Shown here: positions 1 through 6,326 of the stretch, piece by piece | Numbering within the stretch: the first letter of the stretch is position 1 | Layout of the letters: every line of letters starts with the position of its first letter | From: an archaeon | Lineage (GTDB): Archaea; Hydrothermarchaeota; Hydrothermarchaeia; Hydrothermarchaeales; JALUUU01 | NCBI GenBank assembly: GCA_027021185.1 | Contig: JALUUU010000114.1 | Span: forward strand, 1-11,057 | Direction of reading: 5' to 3' | Length of the DNA: 11,057 bases | The notes under the pieces: model-generated | The model's database searches: none | What the model saw: only the letters and a program-made list of their open reading frames with translations | What the model was told of the DNA's origin: nothing | Position numbers and translations under genes: made by a program

Positions 1-1774
1 TGTTGGTGTAGCCTTCCTCCACGAGTTTCTTTATGGCCTTGAACTCGGCCCTGAGGAGTTCCTCCTGGTCAAGGCCCCTCCTTATGCCCCTCCAGCCCAG
101 CATGGGGTTGTGCTCCACGGGCTCGTTTTCCCCGCCTTTAAGGCTTCTGAACTCGTCCGTTGGGGCGTCAAGGCTTCTGTACCAGACGGGCTTGGGGTAG
201 AATGCCTCTGCCACCTTGCGCACGCCGTCGGCGAGCTTCTCAATGAGCTCATCCTCCTTGCCCTCCTGAATGAACTTTATGGGGTGCTTGCCTATCCCCA
301 GGAGCATGTGCTCAACCCTGAGGAGCCCCACGCCATCCGCAAGGGGAGCCATCCTGGGCGCGACCTCCGGGATGGATATGTTCACCTTGATCTCCGTGGC
401 CGTTATCACCTTGGCCTTGACCTCCACAGGAGGCTCTTTCGCCTTCTCCTTTTTCTCGGCCAGGATGCCCCGATACACAACGCCCTTGGAGCCGTCGACG
501 GTGACCTCGTCCCCGTCTTTCAGGGCCTTGGTGGCCTTCAGGGTCCCCACAACGCATGGAATGCCCAGTTCTCTCGAAACGATGGCCGCATGGCAAGTCA
601 TTCCTCCCTCTTCAGTAACTATGGCGTTAGCACGACGCATCGCAGGGACCATATCCGGGTTGGTCATAGTGGTGACGAGGATGTCCCCTTCCTGGACCTT
701 GTCGAGCTCGTCGGTGGTGTAGATGATCTTCACCTTCCCCGATCCCAGGCCCGGGGAAGCTGCAAGGCCTTTGAGGATTATGTCTTTCTTCTCCTCCTTC
801 TTTTCCTTCTTCTCCTCGCCGTAGAACACCGTTATAGGCCTTGACTGAAGCAGGTACAGCTCCCCGTCGTCGATGGCCCACTCGATGTCTTGGGGGAACT
901 CGTAGTGCTCCTCCACCAGCTTCCCAAGCTGGGCCAGCCTCTTTATCTCCCCGTCCTCCAGGACCTGCTTCTCGGCCATATCCTCCGGGACCTGTTTCTT
1001 GACGGTGCCCCCCGTCTGGGAGTTCCTGACGAACATGATCTCTTTGCGGGCTATCTCCTTGTCTAGGAGCTCTCCCGTGTCTTTGGCCACGACGTAGTGG
1101 TCAGGGGTCACGGCGCCCGAAACCACTCCCTCTCCCAGACCCCAGGCTGCCTCGATGATCATCTTGTTCTTCTCCCCGGTCGCGGGGTGCACGGTGAACA
1201 TGACCCCAGATTTATCGGAGTCCACCATCTTCTGAACCACCACCGCTATGGACACCTTCTCGTGCTCGAAGCCCTTTTTATCCCTGTAGAAAATCGCCCT
1301 GGGGGTGTATAAAGAGGACCAGCACTCCTTAACCTTCTCCACTACTTCGTCTTCCCCGATGTTGAGGAAGGTGTCCTGCTGACCGGCAAAGCTGGCCCCG
1401 GGGAGGTCCTCGGCGGTGGCGGAGCTGCGGATGGCGACCAGGCCCATGTCTCCTTCGGAGTTGCACAGTCTTTTGTAGTTCTCCAGGATGTCCTTCTTTA
1501 TGTCCTCGGGGACCTCCGCCTTCCTGATAAGCTCCCTGATTCTCTTAGAAGATCTCTGCAGCTCCTTGGAGTTGTCGACATCCGTCTCCTTGAGGATCTT
1601 CTTTATTTTCTTGCTCAGACTGCTCTTCTTCAGGAACTTGTTAAAGGTCTCCGAGGGTATAACAAATCCAGGAGGTATGGGGAGTCCTGCCCTTACAAGC
1701 TCCCCCAGGTTCGCTCCTTTCCCCCCGGCAATGGTCACGTCATTTTTACTCAGGTCTGCAAACCATAATACCAT
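1..1774 (-). CDS. ppsA: Phosphoenolpyruvate synthase, 3' end cut by window edge
   Basis: Cytosolic enzyme that makes phosphoenolpyruvate from pyruvate and ATP, releasing AMP and phosphate; in archaea it is a gluconeogenic step. 591 codons are visible of a family usually about 750-820 residues long, so the end of the C-terminal PEP/pyruvate-binding barrel, including its catalytic Cys region, lies outside the window. Visible order: N-terminal ATP-grasp-type nucleotide-binding domain (GGKGANLGEL near residue 17, AIRSSATAEDLPGASFAGQ further on, ending near LQSRPITVF), the phosphohistidine domain with GGMTCHAAIVSRELGIPCVVG (catalytic His about residue 395, codon 590-592), then the start of the barrel (GVGLLRVEHMLLG). 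A GAGGTG ribosome-binding site lies 5 nt before the ATG. It starts 19 bp after the XRE regulator gene on the same strand, so the two are probably co-transcribed. The family assignment is very secure. Confidence 0.96.
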   Translation of the reverse strand, partial: MVLWFADLSKNDVTIAGGKGANLGELVRAGLPIPPGFVIPSETFNKFLKKSSLSKKIKKILKETDVDNSKELQRSSKRIRELIRKAEVPEDIKKDILENYKRLCNSEGDMGLVAIRSSATAEDLPGASFAGQQDTFLNIGEDEVVEKVKECWSSLYTPRAIFYRDKKGFEHEKVSIAVVVQKMVDSDKSGVMFTVHPATGEKNKMIIEAAWGLGEGVVSGAVTPDHYVVAKDTGELLDKEIARKEIMFVRNSQTGGTVKKQVPEDMAEKQVLEDGEIKRLAQLGKLVEEHYEFPQDIEWAIDDGELYLLQSRPITVFYGEEKKEKKEEKKDIILKGLAASPGLGSGKVKIIYTTDELDKVQEGDILVTTMTNPDMVPAMRRANAIVTEEGGMTCHAAIVSRELGIPCVVGTLKATKALKDGDEVTVDGSKGVVYRGILAEKKEKAKEPPVEVKAKVITATEIKVNISIPEVAPRMAPLADGVGLLRVEHMLLGIGKHPIKFIQEGKEDELIEKLADGVRKVAEAFYPKPVWYRSLDAPTDEFRSLKGGENEPVEHNPMLGWRGIRRGLDQEELLRAEFKAIKKLVEEGYTN

Positions 1775-1779
1775 AACAA

Positions 1780-1785
1780 CACCTC
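1780..1785 (-). promoter_or_regulatory. Shine-Dalgarno site of ppsA
   Basis: GAGGTG on the minus strand, 5 nt before the ppsA ATG and within the 19-bp gap after the XRE gene. It matches the archaeal anti-Shine-Dalgarno sequence and fixes the ppsA start. No TATA box fits in so short a gap, which supports co-transcription with the regulator. Confidence 0.7.
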
Positions 1786-1793
1786 TTATCCAC

Positions 1794-2219
1794 CTATTTT
1801 AGGTCCTTAAGGACTTTAGCTTTTGATTTTTGATAGCCGCGGATGCCTATGTTGAAGAGCATGGTGAGGTTGTCAGGGGGCATGTCGAAGTAAAGTCTCA
1901 GCATGGCAGGGGTTACCTGGCTCACCTCTTTCCCGGACAGCAGGAGGGCATCCTCCAGGGCTCTGAGGTCCCTCACAACCCTCGCCACCGCCATTGCGCT
2001 GCAGAACTTCTCGACGAAACCCAATGTGGGATGGATAGTGCCGTTCTCTATTCTTGATATGGTCTCCCTCCTGAGCCCCATTAAGGCGGCCAGCTCCTCC
2101 TGGGTTACCCCGAGGGAGAGCCTTACTTCCCTTATAACTTCCCTGGGATTGCCTGAGGAAATTATCTTCCCCCCCACCAGCTCCACATATCTGGAGTACT
2201 GCTCCTCAACGTTGTACAT
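1794..2219 (-). CDS. XRE-family helix-turn-helix transcriptional regulator
   Basis: A 141-residue DNA-binding protein. Residues about 27-77 form an XRE/Cro-type helix-turn-helix: VIREVRLSLGVTQEELAALMG followed by LRRETISRIENGTIHPT, with the family-typical 'TQEELA' and 'ISRIENG' segments. The remaining ~60 residues (ALEDALLLSGKEVSQVTPAMLRLYF and on) form a C-terminal part I do not recognise; it has no obvious ligand-binding or membrane segment. The ATG at 2219 lacks a strong Shine-Dalgarno sequence. The gene follows L10e after an 82-bp AT-rich gap that could hold its own promoter, and precedes ppsA by only 19 bp, so it may regulate itself and ppsA. That role is inferred from position alone. 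The HTH assignment is secure; target and signal are unknown. Confidence 0.88.
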   Translation of the reverse strand: MYNVEEQYSRYVELVGGKIISSGNPREVIREVRLSLGVTQEELAALMGLRRETISRIENGTIHPTLGFVEKFCSAMAVARVVRDLRALEDALLLSGKEVSQVTPAMLRLYFDMPPDNLTMLFNIGIRGYQKSKAKVLKDLK

Positions 2220-2249
2220 CTTCTGCGCCCTATATGTTTCTGGGCGAGA

Positions 2250-2272
2250 GTTTAAAAGAAGGGTAATAAATA
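2250..2272 (-). promoter_or_regulatory. Candidate promoter of the XRE-ppsA pair
   Basis: AT-rich stretch in the 82-bp gap between L10e and the XRE gene. On the minus strand TATTTATTA (centre about 2268) would predict a start site near 2242, and TTTTAAAC (centre about 2253) one near 2227. Either gives a short leader before the ATG at 2219. Neither is a textbook box A, so the choice is unresolved. Confidence 0.35.
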
Positions 2273-2301
2273 GTTTTTGTTACGTATGACGTCACATTCG
2301 A

Positions 2302-2829
2302 TTACAGCTTCAGGAGGTCTTTGCCCCTGTCAACAAGGATGCCGCAGGGCATGGGCAGCTTCGCGGCGGCCCTCCTCAGAGCCTCCCTGGCTGTGAAATA
2401 GTGATTTGGATTTGTGCGGACGCTGATTATCTTCTGCCCCTTATCCACCCTAGCCCCCAGGCTCACAGCCTTGCCGAAGGCGCGGCGCATTCCCTCCGAC
2501 ACCCTGTCAGCTCCGGCACCGGTGGCCTGCTTGTTCTCCCTCAGGACAACATGGGGATACACCCTGAACTTGAGGTAGTAGTTCGCCCTTCCAGCCCTTT
2601 TCTGCATGTACCTGTTGGCCGCGATCCGCGAGGCCTCCAAGGCGTTGTGGGTGATCTGGGCCGTCTCCTTGGCTATGACGGACACCTCCACGGGGAACTT
2701 GTCCCACGAGTCGAGAGCGCCCATGTCAAAAATAGTGATCTTAGAGGCTGGAGTGCCGTCCATGTACTCCTTCCTCGTGTAAAGCCTCTTCTTCGGAACC
2801 CTGTAGATCTTGGCTGGTTTAAGTCCCAT
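2302..2829 (-). CDS. rpl10e: 50S ribosomal protein L10e (uL16 family)
   Basis: Archaeal/eukaryotic-type large-subunit protein, counterpart of bacterial L16, sitting near the tRNA-binding face of the 50S subunit. The 175 residues begin MGLKPAKIYR, then RLYTRKEYMDGTPASKITIFDMG, ANRYMQKRAGRANYYLKFRVYPHVVLRENK and a GADRVSEGMRRAFGKAV segment, all recognisable L10e signatures, at normal family length. I chose the ATG at 2829 because family members begin with M-G-x-[KR]-P-A; an in-frame GTG at 2844 would add five residues (MRRGE) and cannot be excluded. Purine-rich GGTGAGGCGAGGAG lies just upstream of the ATG. The gene follows the dcd stop by about 50 bp on the same strand with no clear promoter between, so it is probably read through from dcd. 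Confidence 0.95.
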   Translation of the reverse strand: MGLKPAKIYRVPKKRLYTRKEYMDGTPASKITIFDMGALDSWDKFPVEVSVIAKETAQITHNALEASRIAANRYMQKRAGRANYYLKFRVYPHVVLRENKQATGAGADRVSEGMRRAFGKAVSLGARVDKGQKIISVRTNPNHYFTAREALRRAAAKLPMPCGILVDRGKDLLKL

Positions 2830-2880
2830 TTCTCCTCGCCTCACCGCACCTATTTCCCATTCTCAAAGAAATCTGAAAAC

Positions 2881-4863
2881 CTACCCAGCGTCCTTGTCCA
2901 GGTGGATTCTGCTGCTGGTGGGGCCGCGCTGCCCCTGATACTTGCTGTTCCTGGATGGATGCCCGTAGGGCACCTCCGCCTTGGATGAAAGATACTCGAA
3001 GCTGAGCTGGCAGATGCGCATCCCAGGGTAGAGGGCAATGGGCATCTTGCCCACGTTGGACAGCTCCAGGGTTACGTTCCCCCTGAATCCAGGGTCAATA
3101 TAACCTGCAGTGTTGCTCAGAAAAACAGAGCTCGCACTTAGGAAATTCTGAGCCGGGAATACCTCCACATCGAAGGTGGTCTCAACCCTGCCCGTATCTT
3201 TTACTTCAACTACTTTATCAAAGACCAAAGGCGAGAATACCAGAGAGTAAAGCTTTTCAGCCTGCTCATAACCACTGCCTTTCTCTTTCGTTTTCTCAAA
3301 ATAAAAGTTGGCAAGCCGTTGCAAACTTTTGCGTTTCACTCCGCTATAATGTCTGTTTTCAAGGTTTGAAATGCTGGACCTAGACTTGTATCCCAGTGCA
3401 ATTCTTACCTGCTCTTGGGTAAGACCCAACGCTTTCCTGACGGTTTTTAACAGCCGCGCAGGGGTTGGAATATACTGCATCAGCTTGTAAGGTGATTTGC
3501 TTATTTCAACCCGATACTCCCCCCTGTCTCCTCTATCCCTGAAAGTAACAGAGGAGGCGTATCCTAGGAAGGCGCACAGAAGGGAGAGTTTCCTTGCGAG
3601 TTTCCCGCTCTTAGTGTAATACTCTATCCTGTCTCCCCATCTATGAGCATCGCCATGGAGCATGCCCTCCAAAAAGGCCTTTTTAGCCTCTATGTCGAAG
3701 TTCCATACGATATCCGGGATATCCCTCCCCCCGTTGAAGCCGAGACATTTGAATACCCTGGAGACGAGGGCGGAGGTCACGAAGAGGTAGTAGCATCCTT
3801 TTTTATCCTGGTACTTGTAAACACTAGCTCCAATTCCTGAGAAATAGTTCTCTAAAGCTTTAATTATCTCCTGGTTTTTATTGGCATAGATGATCTGTTT
3901 CCTTCGGAGGTAGCCTTCCGCTACGAAAAGTCCGAGGGAATAGGCTAACTCAAAGGTTACAGGCAATTTTACAGGCAACTTGAAGTTGCTCTGCTTGAAG
4001 GAAATCGCAACCGCCTTCCCTATCCGGCTCTCCATGAAATGCTCCAAGGGGACGCACATGTTCTTTTTATAATAATACCTCATCGACCCTGTGGGATATG
4101 CGTATTCTGACCCTGGAGATAAATGAACCATTATGTCCTGTGGGATCCTTTTCAAGATTTCCAGCAAATCAATCTCCTTGATCCCCTCGGGGTTAGGCAG
4201 GGTATAGGATGCTGCAACTAAGACACCCTTGGATGCCCTAGTAGGAACTTTAACTATATTTCCATCTTCATCCAAGGTAAACAAATTATGGCTTTCGCTT
4301 AACTTTATCTCCCTACCCGTGGAGGTGGTTATTTTAAATATCCTTTTCTCCCGATTCTTAAGCCAATTAGTAATTGAATAGTACCCTATTTCTCGGGTAC
4401 TAGGATCAAAGGACAGAACCTTACCCCGTAATTTTTTTTCAACTATTTCTCCGATACTCAGAGGTTTTAATCCATCACCGTCTTTGAATAAGATTTCTTC
4501 TTCATAGGGGAGAGAAGCATGTACGAGGAGGGCGAGCCTGCCTAGGCTGCTCCTGCCCTCAACCCTAGCTACGATGTCGTCTCCCAGGGCGACCTCTTCC
4601 TTCGTGCAGGCCAGGACGAACTCCCCCGGATGAAGGATGAAGGGCTGTCCATCCTCGACGACTATTGTCTCAGTGTACTCCTCAACGTCGTCCTTCAATG
4701 GGTCAACAAAAGCCTTCTGGGTGTGCCTGAAAACCTTGAACACGTTCCCCAGGCGGAGGTCCACGGAGGCCGGCTGGATCTGCACATCGGGGTTATCGAT
4801 GGGCCTAATACCAATCCTCCCCTCAGCTAGACATCGCTTGATATCTCTATCGGAAAGAACCAT
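2881..4863 (-). CDS. dcd: dCTP deaminase (possibly bifunctional DCD-DUT) interrupted by an intein
   Basis: Nucleotide-pool enzyme that deaminates dCTP to dUTP, or in bifunctional members directly to dUMP, supplying dUMP for thymidylate synthesis. The ORF is 660 codons. Residues 1-116 (MVLSDRDIKRCL to EGRSSLGRLALLVHA) and 585-660 (TAGYIDPGFRGNVTLELSN to KYQGQRGPTSSRIHLDKD) join into a standard ~192-residue deaminase; residues 117-584 are an intein. The RSSLGR motif and the presumed catalytic Glu of VTLELSN (residue 600) are present. The TAG(Y/F)IDPGF and KYQGQRGPT segments resemble the bifunctional mycobacterial DCD-DUT enzyme as I recall it more than E. coli Dcd (TAHRIDPG). Start at ATG 4863 fits the family N-terminus M-[IV]-L-S-D and the upstream TATA spacing; ATG 4869 would add two residues. 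A free protein requires splicing. L10e follows on the same strand. Confidence 0.95.
   Translation of the reverse strand: MVLSDRDIKRCLAEGRIGIRPIDNPDVQIQPASVDLRLGNVFKVFRHTQKAFVDPLKDDVEEYTETIVVEDGQPFILHPGEFVLACTKEEVALGDDIVARVEGRSSLGRLALLVHASLPYEEEILFKDGDGLKPLSIGEIVEKKLRGKVLSFDPSTREIGYYSITNWLKNREKRIFKITTSTGREIKLSESHNLFTLDEDGNIVKVPTRASKGVLVAASYTLPNPEGIKEIDLLEILKRIPQDIMVHLSPGSEYAYPTGSMRYYYKKNMCVPLEHFMESRIGKAVAISFKQSNFKLPVKLPVTFELAYSLGLFVAEGYLRRKQIIYANKNQEIIKALENYFSGIGASVYKYQDKKGCYYLFVTSALVSRVFKCLGFNGGRDIPDIVWNFDIEAKKAFLEGMLHGDAHRWGDRIEYYTKSGKLARKLSLLCAFLGYASSVTFRDRGDRGEYRVEISKSPYKLMQYIPTPARLLKTVRKALGLTQEQVRIALGYKSRSSISNLENRHYSGVKRKSLQRLANFYFEKTKEKGSGYEQAEKLYSLVFSPLVFDKVVEVKDTGRVETTFDVEVFPAQNFLSASSVFLSNTAGYIDPGFRGNVTLELSNVGKMPIALYPGMRICQLSFEYLSSKAEVPYGHPSRNSKYQGQRGPTSSRIHLDKDAG
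3112..4515 (-). mobile_element. In-frame intein with LAGLIDADG homing endonuclease and an HTH domain, in dcd
   Basis: A 468-residue protein intron from Ser1 (SLPYEEEILFKDGDG) to Asn468 (SSVFLSN), followed by Thr as the +1 residue. Intein numbering: N-terminal block at 1-15; block B GREIKLSESHNLFTL with His about 76; first endonuclease motif ELAYSLGLFVAEGYL about 189-203; block D RDIPDIVW; second motif AFLEGMLHGDAHR about 280-292; XRE-like HTH about 354-409 (ALGLTQEQVRIALG, SRSSISNLENRH); block F FDVEVFPAQNF about 448-458; block G at the end. Both catalytic acidic residues of the endonuclease motifs (E, D) are kept. Its edges are set by the deaminase motif VHA/TAGYIDPG being contiguous in relatives. 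Block F His is Gln and the penultimate His is Ser. The DNA is visibly more AT-rich than the flanking extein, consistent with horizontal arrival. Confidence 0.93.
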
Positions 4864-4885
4864 GCACATGACTCATCGCAGGGCA

Positions 4886-4902
4886 TATATAAAAATTTAT
4901 AA
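4886..4902 (-). promoter_or_regulatory. Box A (TATA) promoter of dcd, leaderless type
   Basis: Minus strand reads TTATAAATTTTTATATA between the HemK-type gene and dcd, overlapping the stop codon of the former. The TTTATATA part (4886-4893) is centred about 26.5 nt before the A of ATG 4863; the TTATAAAT part (4895-4902) would predict a start near 4872. Either gives a leader of about 0-9 nt. There is no good Shine-Dalgarno sequence before dcd, as expected for a leaderless transcript. Confidence 0.6.
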
Positions 4903-5508
4903 TCTTCCCTCGACGAGAGCGAGCTCCTCGAAGAAAAACCTCCTCCTACCGAGAATCCTCGGCCTAAGACCTTTCCTCAAAAGTTCCTCCTCAACTTCTT
5001 TTATCCCGGAGAGGGAAGAGGCTATCAGGAGCACCCTACCCCCCGGCTCAAGATGCTCAGCGCACCCCAAGATAAACCTGGACGCAACCTCCCGCCCCGT
5101 CTTACCTCCGTCCCATGCCAGGATCTCTGTGTCGCTGTCTCTATCCGCGGATGATTTTTTCAAGGCCGATGCCTCCCTGGGATCAGAGGGAAGATAAGGG
5201 GGGTTGAAGGCTATTAGGTCGAAGGCGCCTTTCACTCTCTGGAACAGGTCGCTTTTTATGACCTCTATCCCCACCCCATTTTTTGCGGCGTTGTGTTTGG
5301 CGCACTCAACGGCTTGCGAGGAGATGTCGCACGCCATCACCCGGGCCCCCTGCTTTGCCGCGAGTATGCCCTGGATGCCGCATCCTGTGCCCATATCGAG
5401 AACCTTCTCTCCCCCGCTCACCGCCAGGTTCTCGGCCAGAAGAAAAGAATCGTCGCACGGCCTATAGACCCCTGGGAAGATGTCCAGCACCAAGTCCCTG
5501 TAGATCAT
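4897..5508 (-). CDS. HemK/PrmC-type (Mtq2-like) glutamine N5-methyltransferase
   Basis: SAM-dependent methyltransferase of the HemK/PrmC/Mtq2 family, whose members methylate the glutamine of the GGQ motif in class-1 release factors; in archaea the likely substrate is aRF1, often with a Trm112 partner (family knowledge, not visible here). The 203 residues contain VYRPCDDSFLLAE (about 14-26), the SAM-binding loop LDMGTGCGIQG (37-47), the acidic DI at 61-62, and the catalytic NPPY (102-105), which positions a planar amide or amine substrate. I chose the ATG at 5508: it overlaps the ksgA stop as ATGA and is preceded by GAGAGGTGG at good spacing; a GTG at 5517 would add three residues. The size matches archaeal family members, which lack the longer N-terminal domain of bacterial PrmC. 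A different N-methylation substrate is possible. Confidence 0.9.
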   Translation of the reverse strand: MIYRDLVLDIFPGVYRPCDDSFLLAENLAVSGGEKVLDMGTGCGIQGILAAKQGARVMACDISSQAVECAKHNAAKNGVGIEVIKSDLFQRVKGAFDLIAFNPPYLPSDPREASALKKSSADRDSDTEILAWDGGKTGREVASRFILGCAEHLEPGGRVLLIASSLSGIKEVEEELLRKGLRPRILGRRRFFFEELALVEGRL

Positions 5509-6326
5509 TTTTTCCACCTCTCCAGGTTCTTAGTTAGGGAGGCTAGTTCCTCAGGGGTAAGCTGGAAAACCCTCTTCTTTGAAAGGGTCTCGCCCAGGGT
5601 TTTTATAAATTCTTTTTTCTCCTCCTTAAGAGGGAACATCGGGGAGTGGATAACAGCGCTCCTGAGGGTCTTCCCCCTGTGGATGAAGAGACTGCGGACA
5701 ACCTCGAAGAACAGGTCCTCATTTACCTTGAAAGGGGGCTTTTTAGGGAGAAGCTCCACTATCGCCGAGGTAACCTCGGGGGGAGGGTAGAAAACCCCCG
5801 GAGGCAGGTACTCCAGGACCCTTACACGGGCGTAGTAGTAGGCCGCCACCGAGAGCCTTGAGTAGTTTCTCATCCCGGGACAGGCCACGAGGCGCTCGGC
5901 AAACTCCTTTTGATAGGTGAGGACGCCTATCTTGAATCCTCTCTTCAGAATCCTGAAGGTTATGGGAGATGAGATGGAGTAAGGGATGTTGGAGACGACT
6001 TTGTCGTAAAAAGGCAGGTCGACCTTCACGGCATCGCCCTGGATGAGGACGAGATTCTCTCTGTTCCCAAGGCGCTTCCTAAGGATATCTATGAGAACAG
6101 GGTTTTTCTCTACGGCTATAACTTTGCCCGCCTTCTCCAGGAGGTACCTGGTTAGGTTCCCTATGCCCGCGCCGATCTCCAGGACGACGTCCCTCCTCCC
6201 CACTTCGGCGTAACCCACCTGTCTCCGGATGACCTCCTCCCTCACAAGAAAGTTCTGGCCCTCCCTTCGGCTGGGGCTGAAGCCGTGCTGCCTCAAAACC
6301 AGCTTAGTTTCCTCTAAAAGGTTCAC
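5505..6326 (-). CDS. ksgA: 16S rRNA adenine N6,N6-dimethyltransferase (KsgA/Dim1)
   Basis: Dimethylates two adjacent adenines in the 3'-terminal helix of 16S rRNA, a late quality-control step of small-subunit assembly. In 273 residues the family motifs appear in order: GQNFL (23-27), LEIGAGIGNLT (49-59, SAM loop), AVEKN with Glu73 (SAM ribose), GDAVKVD (97-103), and the catalytic SNIPYSISSPI (112-122), followed by a C-terminal helical domain with YPPPEVTSAIVEL and LFIHRGKTLRSA. Length is normal. The start is GTG at 6326, overlapping the DUF655 stop by 4 bp (GTGA) with GAGAGG just upstream, which implies translational coupling. The 3' end overlaps the methyltransferase start by 4 bp (ATGA). 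All catalytic motifs look intact. Confidence 0.97.
   Translation of the reverse strand: MNLLEETKLVLRQHGFSPSRREGQNFLVREEVIRRQVGYAEVGRRDVVLEIGAGIGNLTRYLLEKAGKVIAVEKNPVLIDILRKRLGNRENLVLIQGDAVKVDLPFYDKVVSNIPYSISSPITFRILKRGFKIGVLTYQKEFAERLVACPGMRNYSRLSVAAYYYARVRVLEYLPPGVFYPPPEVTSAIVELLPKKPPFKVNEDLFFEVVRSLFIHRGKTLRSAVIHSPMFPLKEEKKEFIKTLGETLSKKRVFQLTPEELASLTKNLERWKK

Noticed and set aside
110..844. Long plus-strand open frame opposite ppsA
   Set aside because: It is antisense to a clearly recognised PEP synthase with an intact frame and catalytic His motif; its own product has low-complexity Leu/Arg runs typical of a high-GC shadow frame.
2229..2236. CATATAG as a TATA box for the XRE gene
   Set aside because: Its centre would place transcription start inside the coding sequence (near 2207), downstream of the ATG at 2219, and no alternative start with a supported HTH lies after that.
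2401..2988. Plus-strand open frame opposite L10e and the end of dcd
   Set aside because: It crosses the junction of two well-supported genes and shows no domain or ribosome-binding site; explained by codon bias of the sense strand.
3112..4515. A separate gene, frameshift or misassembly within dcd
   Set aside because: The frame is continuous on both sides and the block has intein splicing motifs at exactly the edges that restore the deaminase, so an in-frame intein explains it better.
4637..5197. Plus-strand open frame opposite dcd and the HemK-type gene
   Set aside because: Ser/Leu-rich product without recognisable motifs, spanning two genuine minus-strand genes and the dcd promoter.
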